Shown one piece after another: positions 1 to 6,852 of a stretch of 12,972 nucleotides of DNA. Under the pieces are notes generated by a model, which worked only from the letters and a program-made list of their open reading frames with translations, was not told the DNA's origin and did no database searches. Positions within the stretch are counted from its first letter, which is position 1; each line of letters begins with the position of its first letter. Source of the DNA: Nitrospirae bacterium RIFCSPLOW2_12_42_9 (GTDB lineage: Bacteria; Nitrospirota; 9FT-COMBO-42-15; HDB-SIOI813); assembly GCA_001805205.1 (NCBI GenBank), contig MHER01000162.1:1-12972 (forward strand). The letters run 5' to 3'. A program made the position numbers and the translations under genes.

Positions 1-281
1 ATTGTTCCAAACTCACTGACCTTTTCCTCACTATACTTTGTATAAGTTCCATCAGCAGTTAGATGCGGAAGGATATTGGATATGGCCTTCCTCCTGAACT
101 GCTCACTCTGATAGAGACCTTCCTTAGCCACCTTTAGAACCTCATGCTCCCTTAGACCAAGCCTGATGGCCTCATTCAGGGTTAATATATTTTCCTGTGC
201 AGAAGTTAATACCGGGAAGCCCTGGAAAATGAATAAAAATAAAACGATGTTTAAAAATAAAAAGATTAATCTTTCTTTCAT
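1..281 (-). CDS. TolC-family outer-membrane efflux protein, N-terminal part (cut by left edge)
   Basis: Seen: an open frame runs from an ATG at 281 off the left edge, about 93 codons. TAAGGA lies 7 bases before the ATG. The first ~28 residues are a basic n-region (MKER), a long hydrophobic core and a small-residue cleavage area (LTSAQE), so it is an exported protein. The mature start reads LTLNEAIRLGLREHEVLKVA, followed by a stretch with FRRKAISNILPHLTADGTY. The family (outer membrane efflux protein, OEP/TolC) typically begins with LTLxEAIxxAL, then a helix and a 'lPxlxxxxxy' segment before the first beta strands. Such proteins form the outer-membrane duct of RND or ABC exporters or type I secretion. 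The pump partners would lie beyond the left edge. It has its own promoter-like region, so it may be regulated apart from the upstream operon. Family fairly sure; substrate unknown. Confidence 0.82.
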   Translation of the reverse strand, partial: MKERLIFLFLNIVLFLFIFQGFPVLTSAQENILTLNEAIRLGLREHEVLKVAKEGLYQSEQFRRKAISNILPHLTADGTYTKYSEEKVSEFGT

Positions 282-424
282 CCAATAATCCTTAAAAATA
301 TGATTGTAAGTAATTACTTACTATATATTTCTTGTATTGTCAACAATTTTTTTAAATATTTTTAAAAAGATATTTTGAAAAAGGTTGGTTTTAAAATACA
401 GGTTATCTAACTATGTGGCTATAC
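282..424 (-). promoter_or_regulatory. Intergenic promoter region before the TolC-like gene
   Basis: This 143-base gap is very AT-rich. On the minus strand a perfect -35 hexamer TTGACA lies at 343-338, but the hexamer 17 bases downstream (TAAGTA) is a poor -10. A better -10, TACAAT, lies at 308-303, with only a weak -35 (GAAATA at 331-326) at 17 bases. A perfect palindrome sits between or over these elements. No convincing GC-rich hairpin with a T-run follows the DUF4388 stop at 425, so read-through from the operon into the efflux gene cannot be excluded. Confidence 0.5.
306..321. promoter_or_regulatory. Perfect 16-base palindrome, candidate operator
   Basis: The sequence GTAAGTAATTACTTAC reads the same on both strands. 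It lies about 25 bases before the ATG of the TolC-like gene, downstream of a TTGACA and overlapping candidate -10 hexamers. A perfect dyad of this size placed on a promoter is typical of binding sites for dimeric repressors, for example TetR-family regulators that often control efflux genes. No regulator gene is visible in the window, so the binding protein is not known. Confidence 0.5.
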
Positions 425-1558
425 CTAATAAATATCATCCTTCGTCCCTAACTTTTTGTCAACTCCTTTACTATATAGTCTATAGTCTAAAATTGGGGAT
501 ATCTTTTCATATACAAAAAGGCTCCCCAAATGATCAATTAAATGACCTCTTTTCATATATCCTTCTTTTTGTAAGAGCTCCAGAGAATCAGGGAGCATCC
601 CATTAGAAATGCGATAATAATTTATTGCCTTATGTATATGGAATAACTCATTTCTGGAGTCTCTAACCTTCATGATTTCCAATATGGACATGATGTCATT
701 TATTCCAACCATCTCCTTTATTGGTAATAATAATAAGATAAAGCTTAAAATGAATGTAAGAATAGCAAACTGAAGAACCGTTAGTAAATGTTTCTTCTCA
801 TACCCTTTACTTACAGGAACCTCTTCAACCCTGCTGGATATGGATTTTGGGGTAATTAGACCTGACATTTTAAGAGTTGCCAGTATCTTATATACATCAA
901 ATTCACCGAGTTGAATATGATCTATTATCTTCTTTACGTCTCTTTCTCCATTAATTAAGTTAAAGATTGTAAGTTCTCCAGGACTTAAAGAAGAGAATAA
1001 TGCCCCGGCATCTTCTCCTTCAAATGATTGAGAAAATATTATGTCATCTGATGGTATTATGCTCTCAATATAAGGCCATTCATCAAGCATCCTCGTACAT
1101 TCCATCAGAATGAAGTCAGTAGGTATCAGTATTTGTTCTTCTTTATTATGTTCTATTTCCTGACTATCAAATCTATACCATCCCTCCCTCCACCTGAGCA
1201 TTAAAAATATCACATCCTTAATCTGTATGCTCAAGTACTCCTTTAAATCTTCCCTGGATATGCATCCTGAATCTATCAATATTTTACCTATACGTTCACC
1301 TGTTTTCCCCTGAATTTGTATTGCCTCGTCTATTTCTTTTTCTTTTAACTTCCCGGCCCCTATAAGCAGCCTGCCGATCTTCTCTATCTCGCCCTTTTTG
1401 TCTTCCACTACAGCATAAGAAATTTGGCCTTTATTAAAGGTAACAGTGGCTGTCATTTCTTTATTATGGATATTGAGCAGACCAGTTTTTTTCTGCAGAC
1501 TAATTAATTGAAAGATGTCTGCAAGCCCGAAATCTTTTATTGAGCCTTCTAATGCCAT
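425..1558 (-). CDS. DUF4388 protein with one membrane helix and a GspG-like C-terminal domain
   Basis: A 377-residue protein of unknown function. Residues 1-55 (MALEGSIKDFGLADIFQLIS...KTGLL) match the usual opening of DUF4388, a domain found in proteins of signalling and surface-behaviour systems. Residues 56-125 (IGRLLIGAGKLKEKEIDEAI, then GERIGKILIDSGCISREDL) look like the paired helical repeat found at the N-terminus of type II secretion/type IV pilus ATPases. Residues 190-237 look like a winged-helix segment (INGERDVKKIIDHI). A membrane helix spans about 258-280. The tail, about 300-377, resembles the globular part of the major pseudopilin GspG: a helix, YYRISNGMLPDSLELL, and a final SKGVDKKLGTKDDIY. 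The N-terminal part should be cytoplasmic and the tail periplasmic. The ATG is 3 bases after the upstream stop and has no clear Shine-Dalgarno, suggesting translational coupling to the TPR protein. The domain reading is by eye. Confidence 0.75.
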   Translation of the reverse strand: MALEGSIKDFGLADIFQLISLQKKTGLLNIHNKEMTATVTFNKGQISYAVVEDKKGEIEKIGRLLIGAGKLKEKEIDEAIQIQGKTGERIGKILIDSGCISREDLKEYLSIQIKDVIFLMLRWREGWYRFDSQEIEHNKEEQILIPTDFILMECTRMLDEWPYIESIIPSDDIIFSQSFEGEDAGALFSSLSPGELTIFNLINGERDVKKIIDHIQLGEFDVYKILATLKMSGLITPKSISSRVEEVPVSKGYEKKHLLTVLQFAILTFILSFILLLLPIKEMVGINDIMSILEIMKVRDSRNELFHIHKAINYYRISNGMLPDSLELLQKEGYMKRGHLIDHLGSLFVYEKISPILDYRLYSKGVDKKLGTKDDIY

Positions 1559-1561
1559 GAT

Positions 1562-3970
1562 TTAATTTTTAATGCGTATATTTATGAATTTAAGATGGAA
1601 AATAATTATCAAATAAGGCAGAAGAATCAGAAGTGACCATGGTATGTAATATTTCCCTGTCAGATAGTAGGCAGAATACCATGTGTCATCAATTTTCCCG
1701 AGCATTAAACCAATAACACCAATAAAAAATATCAGACTTACTATCCCGCCTAATCCAACTTTCCCTTTATATATATGCCATATACCCGGAAGAAAAAATG
1801 AGATCCTCCTGTCCAATTCTGCTACTTTATCAATAGCAGCGTCCTTTCTTCGACACTCCTTGCAGGCGGTGCCGTAAATCCTCGAACCTGTACAATTACT
1901 ACAGACAATATGACCACACTCAGGGCAGTGATATGCCATTGGTGTCCTAGGTTTAAAATATGATAATATTATCAGGACAATAAATATGCTTATCCCCAGG
2001 AATGGAAATCTTTCTGCAGGGACTTTTATTATACCGCCAAGGATGTTTTCTGCCAGAATATTAGAATCGTTTGTTGAGGCTATGGAAGCATTCCAGAGAT
2101 CACGTTTCCTTATGGGAAAATCTATCACCCGATACCCTCTTCCTTTAGTAGCAAGTGTCGTATAACGTCCTATATCAGAAGGATTAATCTTTTTCGCCTG
2201 TTCATATGCTGCCTCCGCATCGTTAAACATTAATTTCTCTCTGTATACCTGGCTTAGATTGAATACAGGTATTGAAGAATCTGGTAAGTCTTCCCTGGCC
2301 TTTTTGTAATATAAAATTGCATTCTCATAATCACCTGATGCGAAATAGGCATTCCCGATATTATTTAAGGACATTGTATTAATATACCCATCAGAGACTT
2401 TAATAACATTCATATAATAATTCAGTGATCCTTTGTAATCACCCTGTTTATATTTAAGGTAAGCAATACTCAATGGGAGATATTTATTTTCAGGTTCACT
2501 CTTATATTGATCTGTCAATCTTTCTATAAGACTGTTTTCTCCATATCCACGTTCAACTGCCAGTAATCCCCTGAGTGTAATATTCTCAGGTCCTGTAATG
2601 TAGATAGAGCTGTATTTTAAACTCTGGGGAAGTATCAGTATAAATATTGCAATTGATATTGCAATAATCCTTTCTTTCCTGATCAGATATAACCATGACC
2701 CGACAATCCAGAATAAGACGAATGCCCCCATACCAAATATTAAGGGGATAATGACAATTATCCCCCAGAAAACTGGCAGGAGGGATTTATTAATAAACCC
2801 TGTAGTTAATTCACGGAAAGTATGAAAAAGGATCGGCAGTGAACGTGAAAGCCAGACAGTTAGAATAGTTACAGATGTAAGAGTTAAGGCAATTAGAATT
2901 ACTGTATATAACCTGCCTGCTATATTAAAGAGGGTCCAAAAATCATTTAGAGAAGCTGTTACTCCATTTAAATATTCTGATAAAGCTGCCATAATTTCAG
3001 CCTTCTTAAATAATGACTTTGACGCAAGATAATATGAAGGTGCATAAGAGGGGGATACCTCCTTAGCTTTATTACTCAGTCTAAGGGCTTCTTCCACATT
3101 ACCTTTTTCGAGAACCTGATACCCTTCCCTTACAAGCAATGCTGAAACATCATCAATTCTGTCCATCCCATGATTGTATCTTTCAGAAATAATATCCTCC
3201 AACAATCTATCTGCCGACACTTTATCCCCGGTTAATATAGTAGCCCGCCTTGCATCCATGAGTTTATATATATCCTCCGGAAGCGCCGGGGCATAATCTA
3301 AGTTACCAGCAAATGCAGCACTATTGCCCATAAATAAGATAAATATCAATATAATTAACATAGTTGTCCCCTTCTTCCCGATCTTCTTCTCCTCTCCTTT
3401 AAGGAGTCTCTTTATATTATCTTTATGTCGGTAAAATATCATGACAGAAACAATTATAGAAAAGATAAAGTAATGCAGTGACCCTTCTCCTAAAATAATA
3501 ATAATAATCGGTAACACTGCAAAGGATATCAAGGCGGCAAGAGATGAATATCTCCAGATGATAACACTTGCGATCCATAGTCCCAGGATAATCAGGCCAA
3601 TATCTGGCCAGAGGGCTATTAAAACACCAAAACTTGTTGCAACCCCTTTTCCACCTTTAAATTTCAAATATATAGGATAGTTATGACCTACAATTGCTAA
3701 AAATCCCATTAATAGCGTCCAGTTGCCTATACCCCACCATGACTTTGCAACTACTAATGGTATAAATCCTTTAAGGGCATCCAACAGTAGTGTTATAGCC
3801 CCGCCAAATTTCCCGGCACTCCTTAAGACATTTGTAGCACCAATATTTCCACTGCCCATCTTCCTTATATCGCCAGCTCCCATAGCCTTTGCTGTAATAA
3901 GACCAAAAGGTACAGAGCCTATCAGATAACAGCCCAATACATATATTAGTCTGGGAATGTAAATATCCAT
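1562..3970 (-). CDS. plsY: PlsY acyl-phosphate glycerol-3-phosphate acyltransferase joined in frame to a TPR / zinc-ribbon membrane protein
   Basis: Seen: one uninterrupted frame of 802 codons. Residues 1-203 are a complete PlsY, which moves the acyl group from acyl phosphate to glycerol 3-phosphate to make lysophosphatidate in the inner membrane. Its three motifs are present: GSVPFGLITAK, GSGNIGATNV and GHNYPIYLKFKGGKG. PlsY usually ends near 200 residues with a basic tail, as here (RLLKGEEKKIGKK). Residues 204-802 look like a separate protein: a signal-peptide-like start (MLIILIFILF, cleavage after AFA near 221), a helical region, membrane helices near 355-373, 398-430 and 434-450, TPR-like repeats about 495-598, a helix near 656-671, a six-cysteine zinc-ribbon-like cluster (C682, C685, C690, C693, C703, C706), a PGxxHxYxGK segment, and two last helices. 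AAAGGG lies 6 bases before the plsY ATG, 10 bases after pgsA. The join may be a true fusion or a lost frame change. The PlsY part is secure; the role of the second part is unknown. Confidence 0.85.
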   Translation of the reverse strand: MDIYIPRLIYVLGCYLIGSVPFGLITAKAMGAGDIRKMGSGNIGATNVLRSAGKFGGAITLLLDALKGFIPLVVAKSWWGIGNWTLLMGFLAIVGHNYPIYLKFKGGKGVATSFGVLIALWPDIGLIILGLWIASVIIWRYSSLAALISFAVLPIIIIILGEGSLHYFIFSIIVSVMIFYRHKDNIKRLLKGEEKKIGKKGTTMLIILIFILFMGNSAAFAGNLDYAPALPEDIYKLMDARRATILTGDKVSADRLLEDIISERYNHGMDRIDDVSALLVREGYQVLEKGNVEEALRLSNKAKEVSPSYAPSYYLASKSLFKKAEIMAALSEYLNGVTASLNDFWTLFNIAGRLYTVILIALTLTSVTILTVWLSRSLPILFHTFRELTTGFINKSLLPVFWGIIVIIPLIFGMGAFVLFWIVGSWLYLIRKERIIAISIAIFILILPQSLKYSSIYITGPENITLRGLLAVERGYGENSLIERLTDQYKSEPENKYLPLSIAYLKYKQGDYKGSLNYYMNVIKVSDGYINTMSLNNIGNAYFASGDYENAILYYKKAREDLPDSSIPVFNLSQVYREKLMFNDAEAAYEQAKKINPSDIGRYTTLATKGRGYRVIDFPIRKRDLWNASIASTNDSNILAENILGGIIKVPAERFPFLGISIFIVLIILSYFKPRTPMAYHCPECGHIVCSNCTGSRIYGTACKECRRKDAAIDKVAELDRRISFFLPGIWHIYKGKVGLGGIVSLIFFIGVIGLMLGKIDDTWYSAYYLTGKYYIPWSLLILLPYLIIIFHLKFINIRIKN
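3359..3374 (-). promoter_or_regulatory. Possible internal translation start for the TPR / zinc-ribbon protein
   Basis: Inside the long frame, GAAGGGG (3374-3368) lies 6 bases before an in-frame ATG at 3361. The ATG opens a signal-peptide-like sequence exactly where PlsY normally ends. Initiation here would make a 599-residue protein (3361 to 1562). In one other frame a TAA overlaps this start (ATGTTAA), which is how two separate genes could overlap here if the true sequence had a one-base difference upstream. Confidence 0.45.
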
Positions 3971-3980
3971 CAGATACCCT

Positions 3981-4541
3981 TTATTTTAGTTGTGCTATGT
4001 TATTCCAGAAACGGTAAAAGTAGTCAAAGGCCGAAATAACAGATAATAGGGCCGCAGCCCACAGGCCTACTGTACCAAGGAGGTGCAGGTCTATTTGTCT
4101 ACCTGCGGGATAAACTGAATAGCCGAGAATAAGAAAGGTTATAGAAAACATCTGCATTATAGTCTTATATTTACCCATTTCTTTTGCAGCAATAACAACT
4201 CCCACTGATGATGCTATTGCCCTTAATCCTGTTATTGCGAGCTCCCTGCCGATAATAATTATTGCTATCCAGGACGAAACCCTGTTGATTTCTACAAGCA
4301 TTATAAGTGCTGACATTACCAGGAGTTTATCTGCAACAGGATCAAGAAATTTCCCGGATAAAGTTACCTGTCCCCATTTCCTTGCTATATAACCATCAAA
4401 CCAGTCAGTAACAGAAGCAATTGCAAATATAAATGCTGCCCATTGAGACCTGCTTACCGTTGGATCCGAAAAAAAAATAATAAATAAAGGGATCAGAATA
4501 ATTCGTAGAATTGAAAGGATGTTGGGGAGATTCAATTTCAA
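3981..4541 (-). CDS. pgsA: CDP-diacylglycerol--glycerol-3-phosphate 3-phosphatidyltransferase
   Basis: PgsA swaps CMP of CDP-diacylglycerol for glycerol 3-phosphate, the committed step to phosphatidylglycerol and cardiolipin, in the inner membrane. The whole CDP-alcohol phosphotransferase signature is present: D46, D49-G50, A53-R54, G63, D67 and D71, in DWFDGYIARKWG followed by GKFLDPVAD. Several hydrophobic helices fill the rest; 186 residues is normal. The start is TTG at 4541, overlapping the kdsC stop. There is no ATG before codon 76, which is past the catalytic motif, so a non-ATG start is needed. A second TTG at codon 3 would give a protein beginning MNLPNIL, closer to common PgsA starts, so 4535 is the alternative. 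It lies just before plsY, and the two together supply the glycerophospholipid branch. Confidence 0.93.
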   Translation of the reverse strand: MKLNLPNILSILRIILIPLFIIFFSDPTVSRSQWAAFIFAIASVTDWFDGYIARKWGQVTLSGKFLDPVADKLLVMSALIMLVEINRVSSWIAIIIIGRELAITGLRAIASSVGVVIAAKEMGKYKTIMQMFSITFLILGYSVYPAGRQIDLHLLGTVGLWAAALLSVISAFDYFYRFWNNIAQLK

Positions 4542-5044
4542 CTCATTGTCTTCAGAATAAAATCTATTACTTCTCTGACTGCTCCTTCTCCGCCATTCCT
4601 TTCTGTTATCATATCTGCTATCTCCTTTACTTCATTGACTGCATCAGCAGTAGTGGCAGAGAAACCTACTTTCCGGAGCAGGGGGATATCAATAAGATCA
4701 TCCCCCATAAATGCAACAGCTTCATCACTCAATTTATATTTAGCCTTTATTTCTTCATATATTTTTACTTTATCCCTGACCCCCTGGTGAACCTCTTCAA
4801 TATTAAGTTCCTTAGCCCTGTATTCCACTGCCCTGGAGTATCTGCCAGAGATTATTCCAACCTCTATCCCTGAACTCTTTATTAAAAATATACCATGTCC
4901 ATCTTGTATATGAAAGGATTTTAACTCATTACCATAACTATCTATAATGATCTTTCCATCTGTTAAAATTCCATCTACATCGAGCAGGAGAAATTTTATA
5001 TTAATGGCCTTTTCCTTTAAATTAGCTATATTGTCAAAAGCCAT
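4538..5044 (-). CDS. kdsC: 3-deoxy-D-manno-octulosonate 8-phosphate phosphatase
   Basis: KdsC hydrolyses Kdo-8-phosphate to Kdo in the cytoplasm. It is a short HAD-family phosphatase without a cap domain, acting as a tetramer in studied members. The 168-residue length fits. Motif I is LLLDVDGILTDG with nucleophile D22 and D24; motif II is GIISGR (66-68 SGR); a lysine, K92 in GVRDKVKIYEE, and MGDDLIDIPLL (D115, D116) complete the active site. The FSATTADAV segment after it is also usual for KdsC. The ATG at 5044 is 6 bases after the kdsD stop; the only purine-rich stretch (AAAAGGG) is very close to the ATG. The gene completes a kdsA-kdsD-kdsC string in which every step from ribulose 5-phosphate to Kdo is covered. 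Confidence 0.94.
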   Translation of the reverse strand: MAFDNIANLKEKAINIKFLLLDVDGILTDGKIIIDSYGNELKSFHIQDGHGIFLIKSSGIEVGIISGRYSRAVEYRAKELNIEEVHQGVRDKVKIYEEIKAKYKLSDEAVAFMGDDLIDIPLLRKVGFSATTADAVNEVKEIADMITERNGGEGAVREVIDFILKTMS

Positions 5045-5050
5045 ACCCTT

Positions 5051-6022
5051 TTAGACTATCCCCTTTTTCAGGAGATCATGCAGATGTATTATACCCCCTA
5101 CTGTATCGTCATCATTCTTGATAATAAGTGATGTTATAGAGTAACTCTCCATCATCTGGACAGCAGAAACCGCAAGGGCATCCGGTGATATGATTTTGGG
5201 ATTCTTTGTCATTACCTCACTTGCTTTTAGATTAAAGATGTCTATCTTCATCCCTATCTCTCTCTCTAATAATCTCCTGAGGTCTCCATCTGTTATTATG
5301 CCTGTCAACTTTCTGTTACTATCTACAATAGCTGTTATGCCAAGTTTCTTTGAGGTCATCTCACAAATAACATCTTTCATATTACTGTTTTCATAGACGA
5401 TGGGTATCGCTGAACCAGTGTGCATAAGGTCTTTAACACTGAGTAATAATCTTCTGCCAAGAGCCCCACCCGGGTGATAAAGGGCAAAGTCCTCTTCTCT
5501 AAATCCCCTTTTTTCAAATAAGGCCACAGCAAGGGCATCACCCATTGCAAGGGTAGCAGTAGTACTCGCAGTAGGTACAAGGTTCATCGGACATGCCTCC
5601 TCTTTGACACTGACATCCAGTACTACATCGCTGTTTCTTGATAATGTAGAGTCATTCTTACCTGTCAGGCATATAATCTTTAGGTTCTTCCTCTTGAAAA
5701 TAGTGAGGAGTGCTATTATCTCATCAGTCTCCCCGCTGTTTGATATTGCAAGTATAACATCGTCCTGCATGACCATTCCAATATCACCATGTATACCTTC
5801 AGCAGGATGGAGAAAGAAGGATGGGGCACCGGTACTCGCAAATGTTGCTGAAATCTTTTTTCCGATAAGGCCTGATTTACCCATGCCTGTGACAACTATC
5901 CTCCCTGTACAGTTGTAAAGAATATCCAAAGCCTTTGTAAATCGACTATCCAAACGACTTACAAGCTCCTCTATAGCCTTTGCTTCAATAGATAGTACCC
6001 GTTTACCTGTTATAATGCTCAT
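5051..6022 (-). CDS. kdsD: D-arabinose 5-phosphate isomerase (KpsF/GutQ family)
   Basis: This enzyme interconverts ribulose 5-phosphate and arabinose 5-phosphate, the entry into Kdo synthesis. An SIS sugar-isomerase domain covers about residues 38-170 (GMGKSGLIGKKISATFASTG, then AISNSGETDEI). The YHPGGALGRRLL segment, including H183, is a hallmark of the family. Two CBS domains follow at about 200-258 (GIITDGDLRRLLE) and 268-322 (GGIIHLHDLLKKG). The full length of 323 residues matches KdsD/KpsF. It starts at ATG 6022, 6 bases after the kdsA stop, without a strong Shine-Dalgarno, so coupling to kdsA translation is likely. Paralogues GutQ and KpsF do the same reaction for other pathways; the neighbours kdsA, kdsC and kdsB make the Kdo assignment the natural one. 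Confidence 0.94.
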   Translation of the reverse strand: MSIITGKRVLSIEAKAIEELVSRLDSRFTKALDILYNCTGRIVVTGMGKSGLIGKKISATFASTGAPSFFLHPAEGIHGDIGMVMQDDVILAISNSGETDEIIALLTIFKRKNLKIICLTGKNDSTLSRNSDVVLDVSVKEEACPMNLVPTASTTATLAMGDALAVALFEKRGFREEDFALYHPGGALGRRLLLSVKDLMHTGSAIPIVYENSNMKDVICEMTSKKLGITAIVDSNRKLTGIITDGDLRRLLEREIGMKIDIFNLKASEVMTKNPKIISPDALAVSAVQMMESYSITSLIIKNDDDTVGGIIHLHDLLKKGIV

Positions 6023-6028
6023 TTTTAT

Positions 6029-6850
6029 CTAATTCAACATTCTTACGTAATTTGATAGTGCTGTTAATTCCTTTATCAAGCTGCCAACCTCAATTAATGG
6101 TATTTGTGTATCCTTATCAGAAAGCGCCTTTGATGGGTCCGGGTGTATTTCCATAAATATACCATTACTACCTGAAGCCACTGCGGCACGTGCTAATGTG
6201 GATACAAATTCTCTCTGACCACCGGAGGCATATCCAACACCCCCGGGGAGCTGAACGCTGTGGGTTGCGTCAAACACAACCGGATATCCAAATGACTTCA
6301 TTATCTGGATGGACCTCATATCAACAACAAGATTGTTGTATCCAAACATTGTGCCACGTTCAGTAAGAAGAATATTATTATTCAAGGTGGATTCTATTTT
6401 TTCAACTACATTTTTCATGTCCCACGGGGAGAGGAATTGTCCCTTTTTCACATTTATAGCCTTGCCAGTGGAACCTGCTGAAATCAGAAGGTCTGTCTGT
6501 CTGCACAAGAAGGCCGGAATCTGTATTATATCCGCAATGTCTTTGATCTTTAAGACCTCATCATGATGATGCACATCTGTTAATAAAGGGAGTCCAGTCT
6601 CAGCCTTTATCTTTTCAAGGATCATAATCCCCTTATCAATACCAGGCCCCCTGAAAGAATTGATCGAAGTCCTGTTAGCCTTATCATATGAGGACTTAAA
6701 TATTACAATAATATTATTATCAATTGAAAGTCTTTTTAGTTCAGAGGCAACCTCTAAAGCCATTATCTCATCTTCAAGCACGCAAGGTCCGGCAATAAAA
6801 AAAAGCGGGCCATCATTTTCAATAGTGACAGTATCTACCAAAACCCCCAT
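6029..6850 (-). CDS. kdsA: 3-deoxy-8-phosphooctulonate synthase (Kdo-8-P synthase), metal-dependent type
   Basis: KdsA condenses arabinose 5-phosphate with phosphoenolpyruvate to Kdo-8-phosphate. Family motifs are all visible: FFIAGPCVLED, FKSSYDKANRTS, SFRGPG, QIPAFLCRQTDLL, NVKKGQFLSPWD and GYNNLVVDMR. C23, H197, E234 and D245 stand where the metal ligands of class II enzymes are, with spacings 174, 37 and 11, the same as Cys11, His185, Glu222 and Asp233 of Aquifex aeolicus KdsA (remembered, not checked). Metal-independent enzymes such as that of E. coli have Asn in place of the cysteine, so this one is predicted to need a divalent metal. The 273-residue length is normal. AAAAGGA at 6865-6859, inside the end of pyrG, lies 8 bases before the ATG; the pyrG stop is 2 bases upstream of the ATG. 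Confidence 0.96.
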   Translation of the reverse strand: MGVLVDTVTIENDGPLFFIAGPCVLEDEIMALEVASELKRLSIDNNIIVIFKSSYDKANRTSINSFRGPGIDKGIMILEKIKAETGLPLLTDVHHHDEVLKIKDIADIIQIPAFLCRQTDLLISAGSTGKAINVKKGQFLSPWDMKNVVEKIESTLNNNILLTERGTMFGYNNLVVDMRSIQIMKSFGYPVVFDATHSVQLPGGVGYASGGQREFVSTLARAAVASGSNGIFMEIHPDPSKALSDKDTQIPLIEVGSLIKELTALSNYVRMLN

Positions 6851-6852
6851 TT

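Noticed and set aside
350..424. Terminator after the DUF4388 gene
   Set aside because: Only AT pairs can be formed and no GC-rich stem before a T-run is visible.
385..606. Plus-strand open frame across the left gap and the DUF4388 gene end
   Set aside because: Mostly antisense to the DUF4388 gene, no Shine-Dalgarno, no recognisable domain.
4511..4873. Plus-strand open frame of 120 codons
   Set aside because: Fully antisense to kdsC; its sequence has no domain resemblance and the kdsC frame explains the coding pattern.
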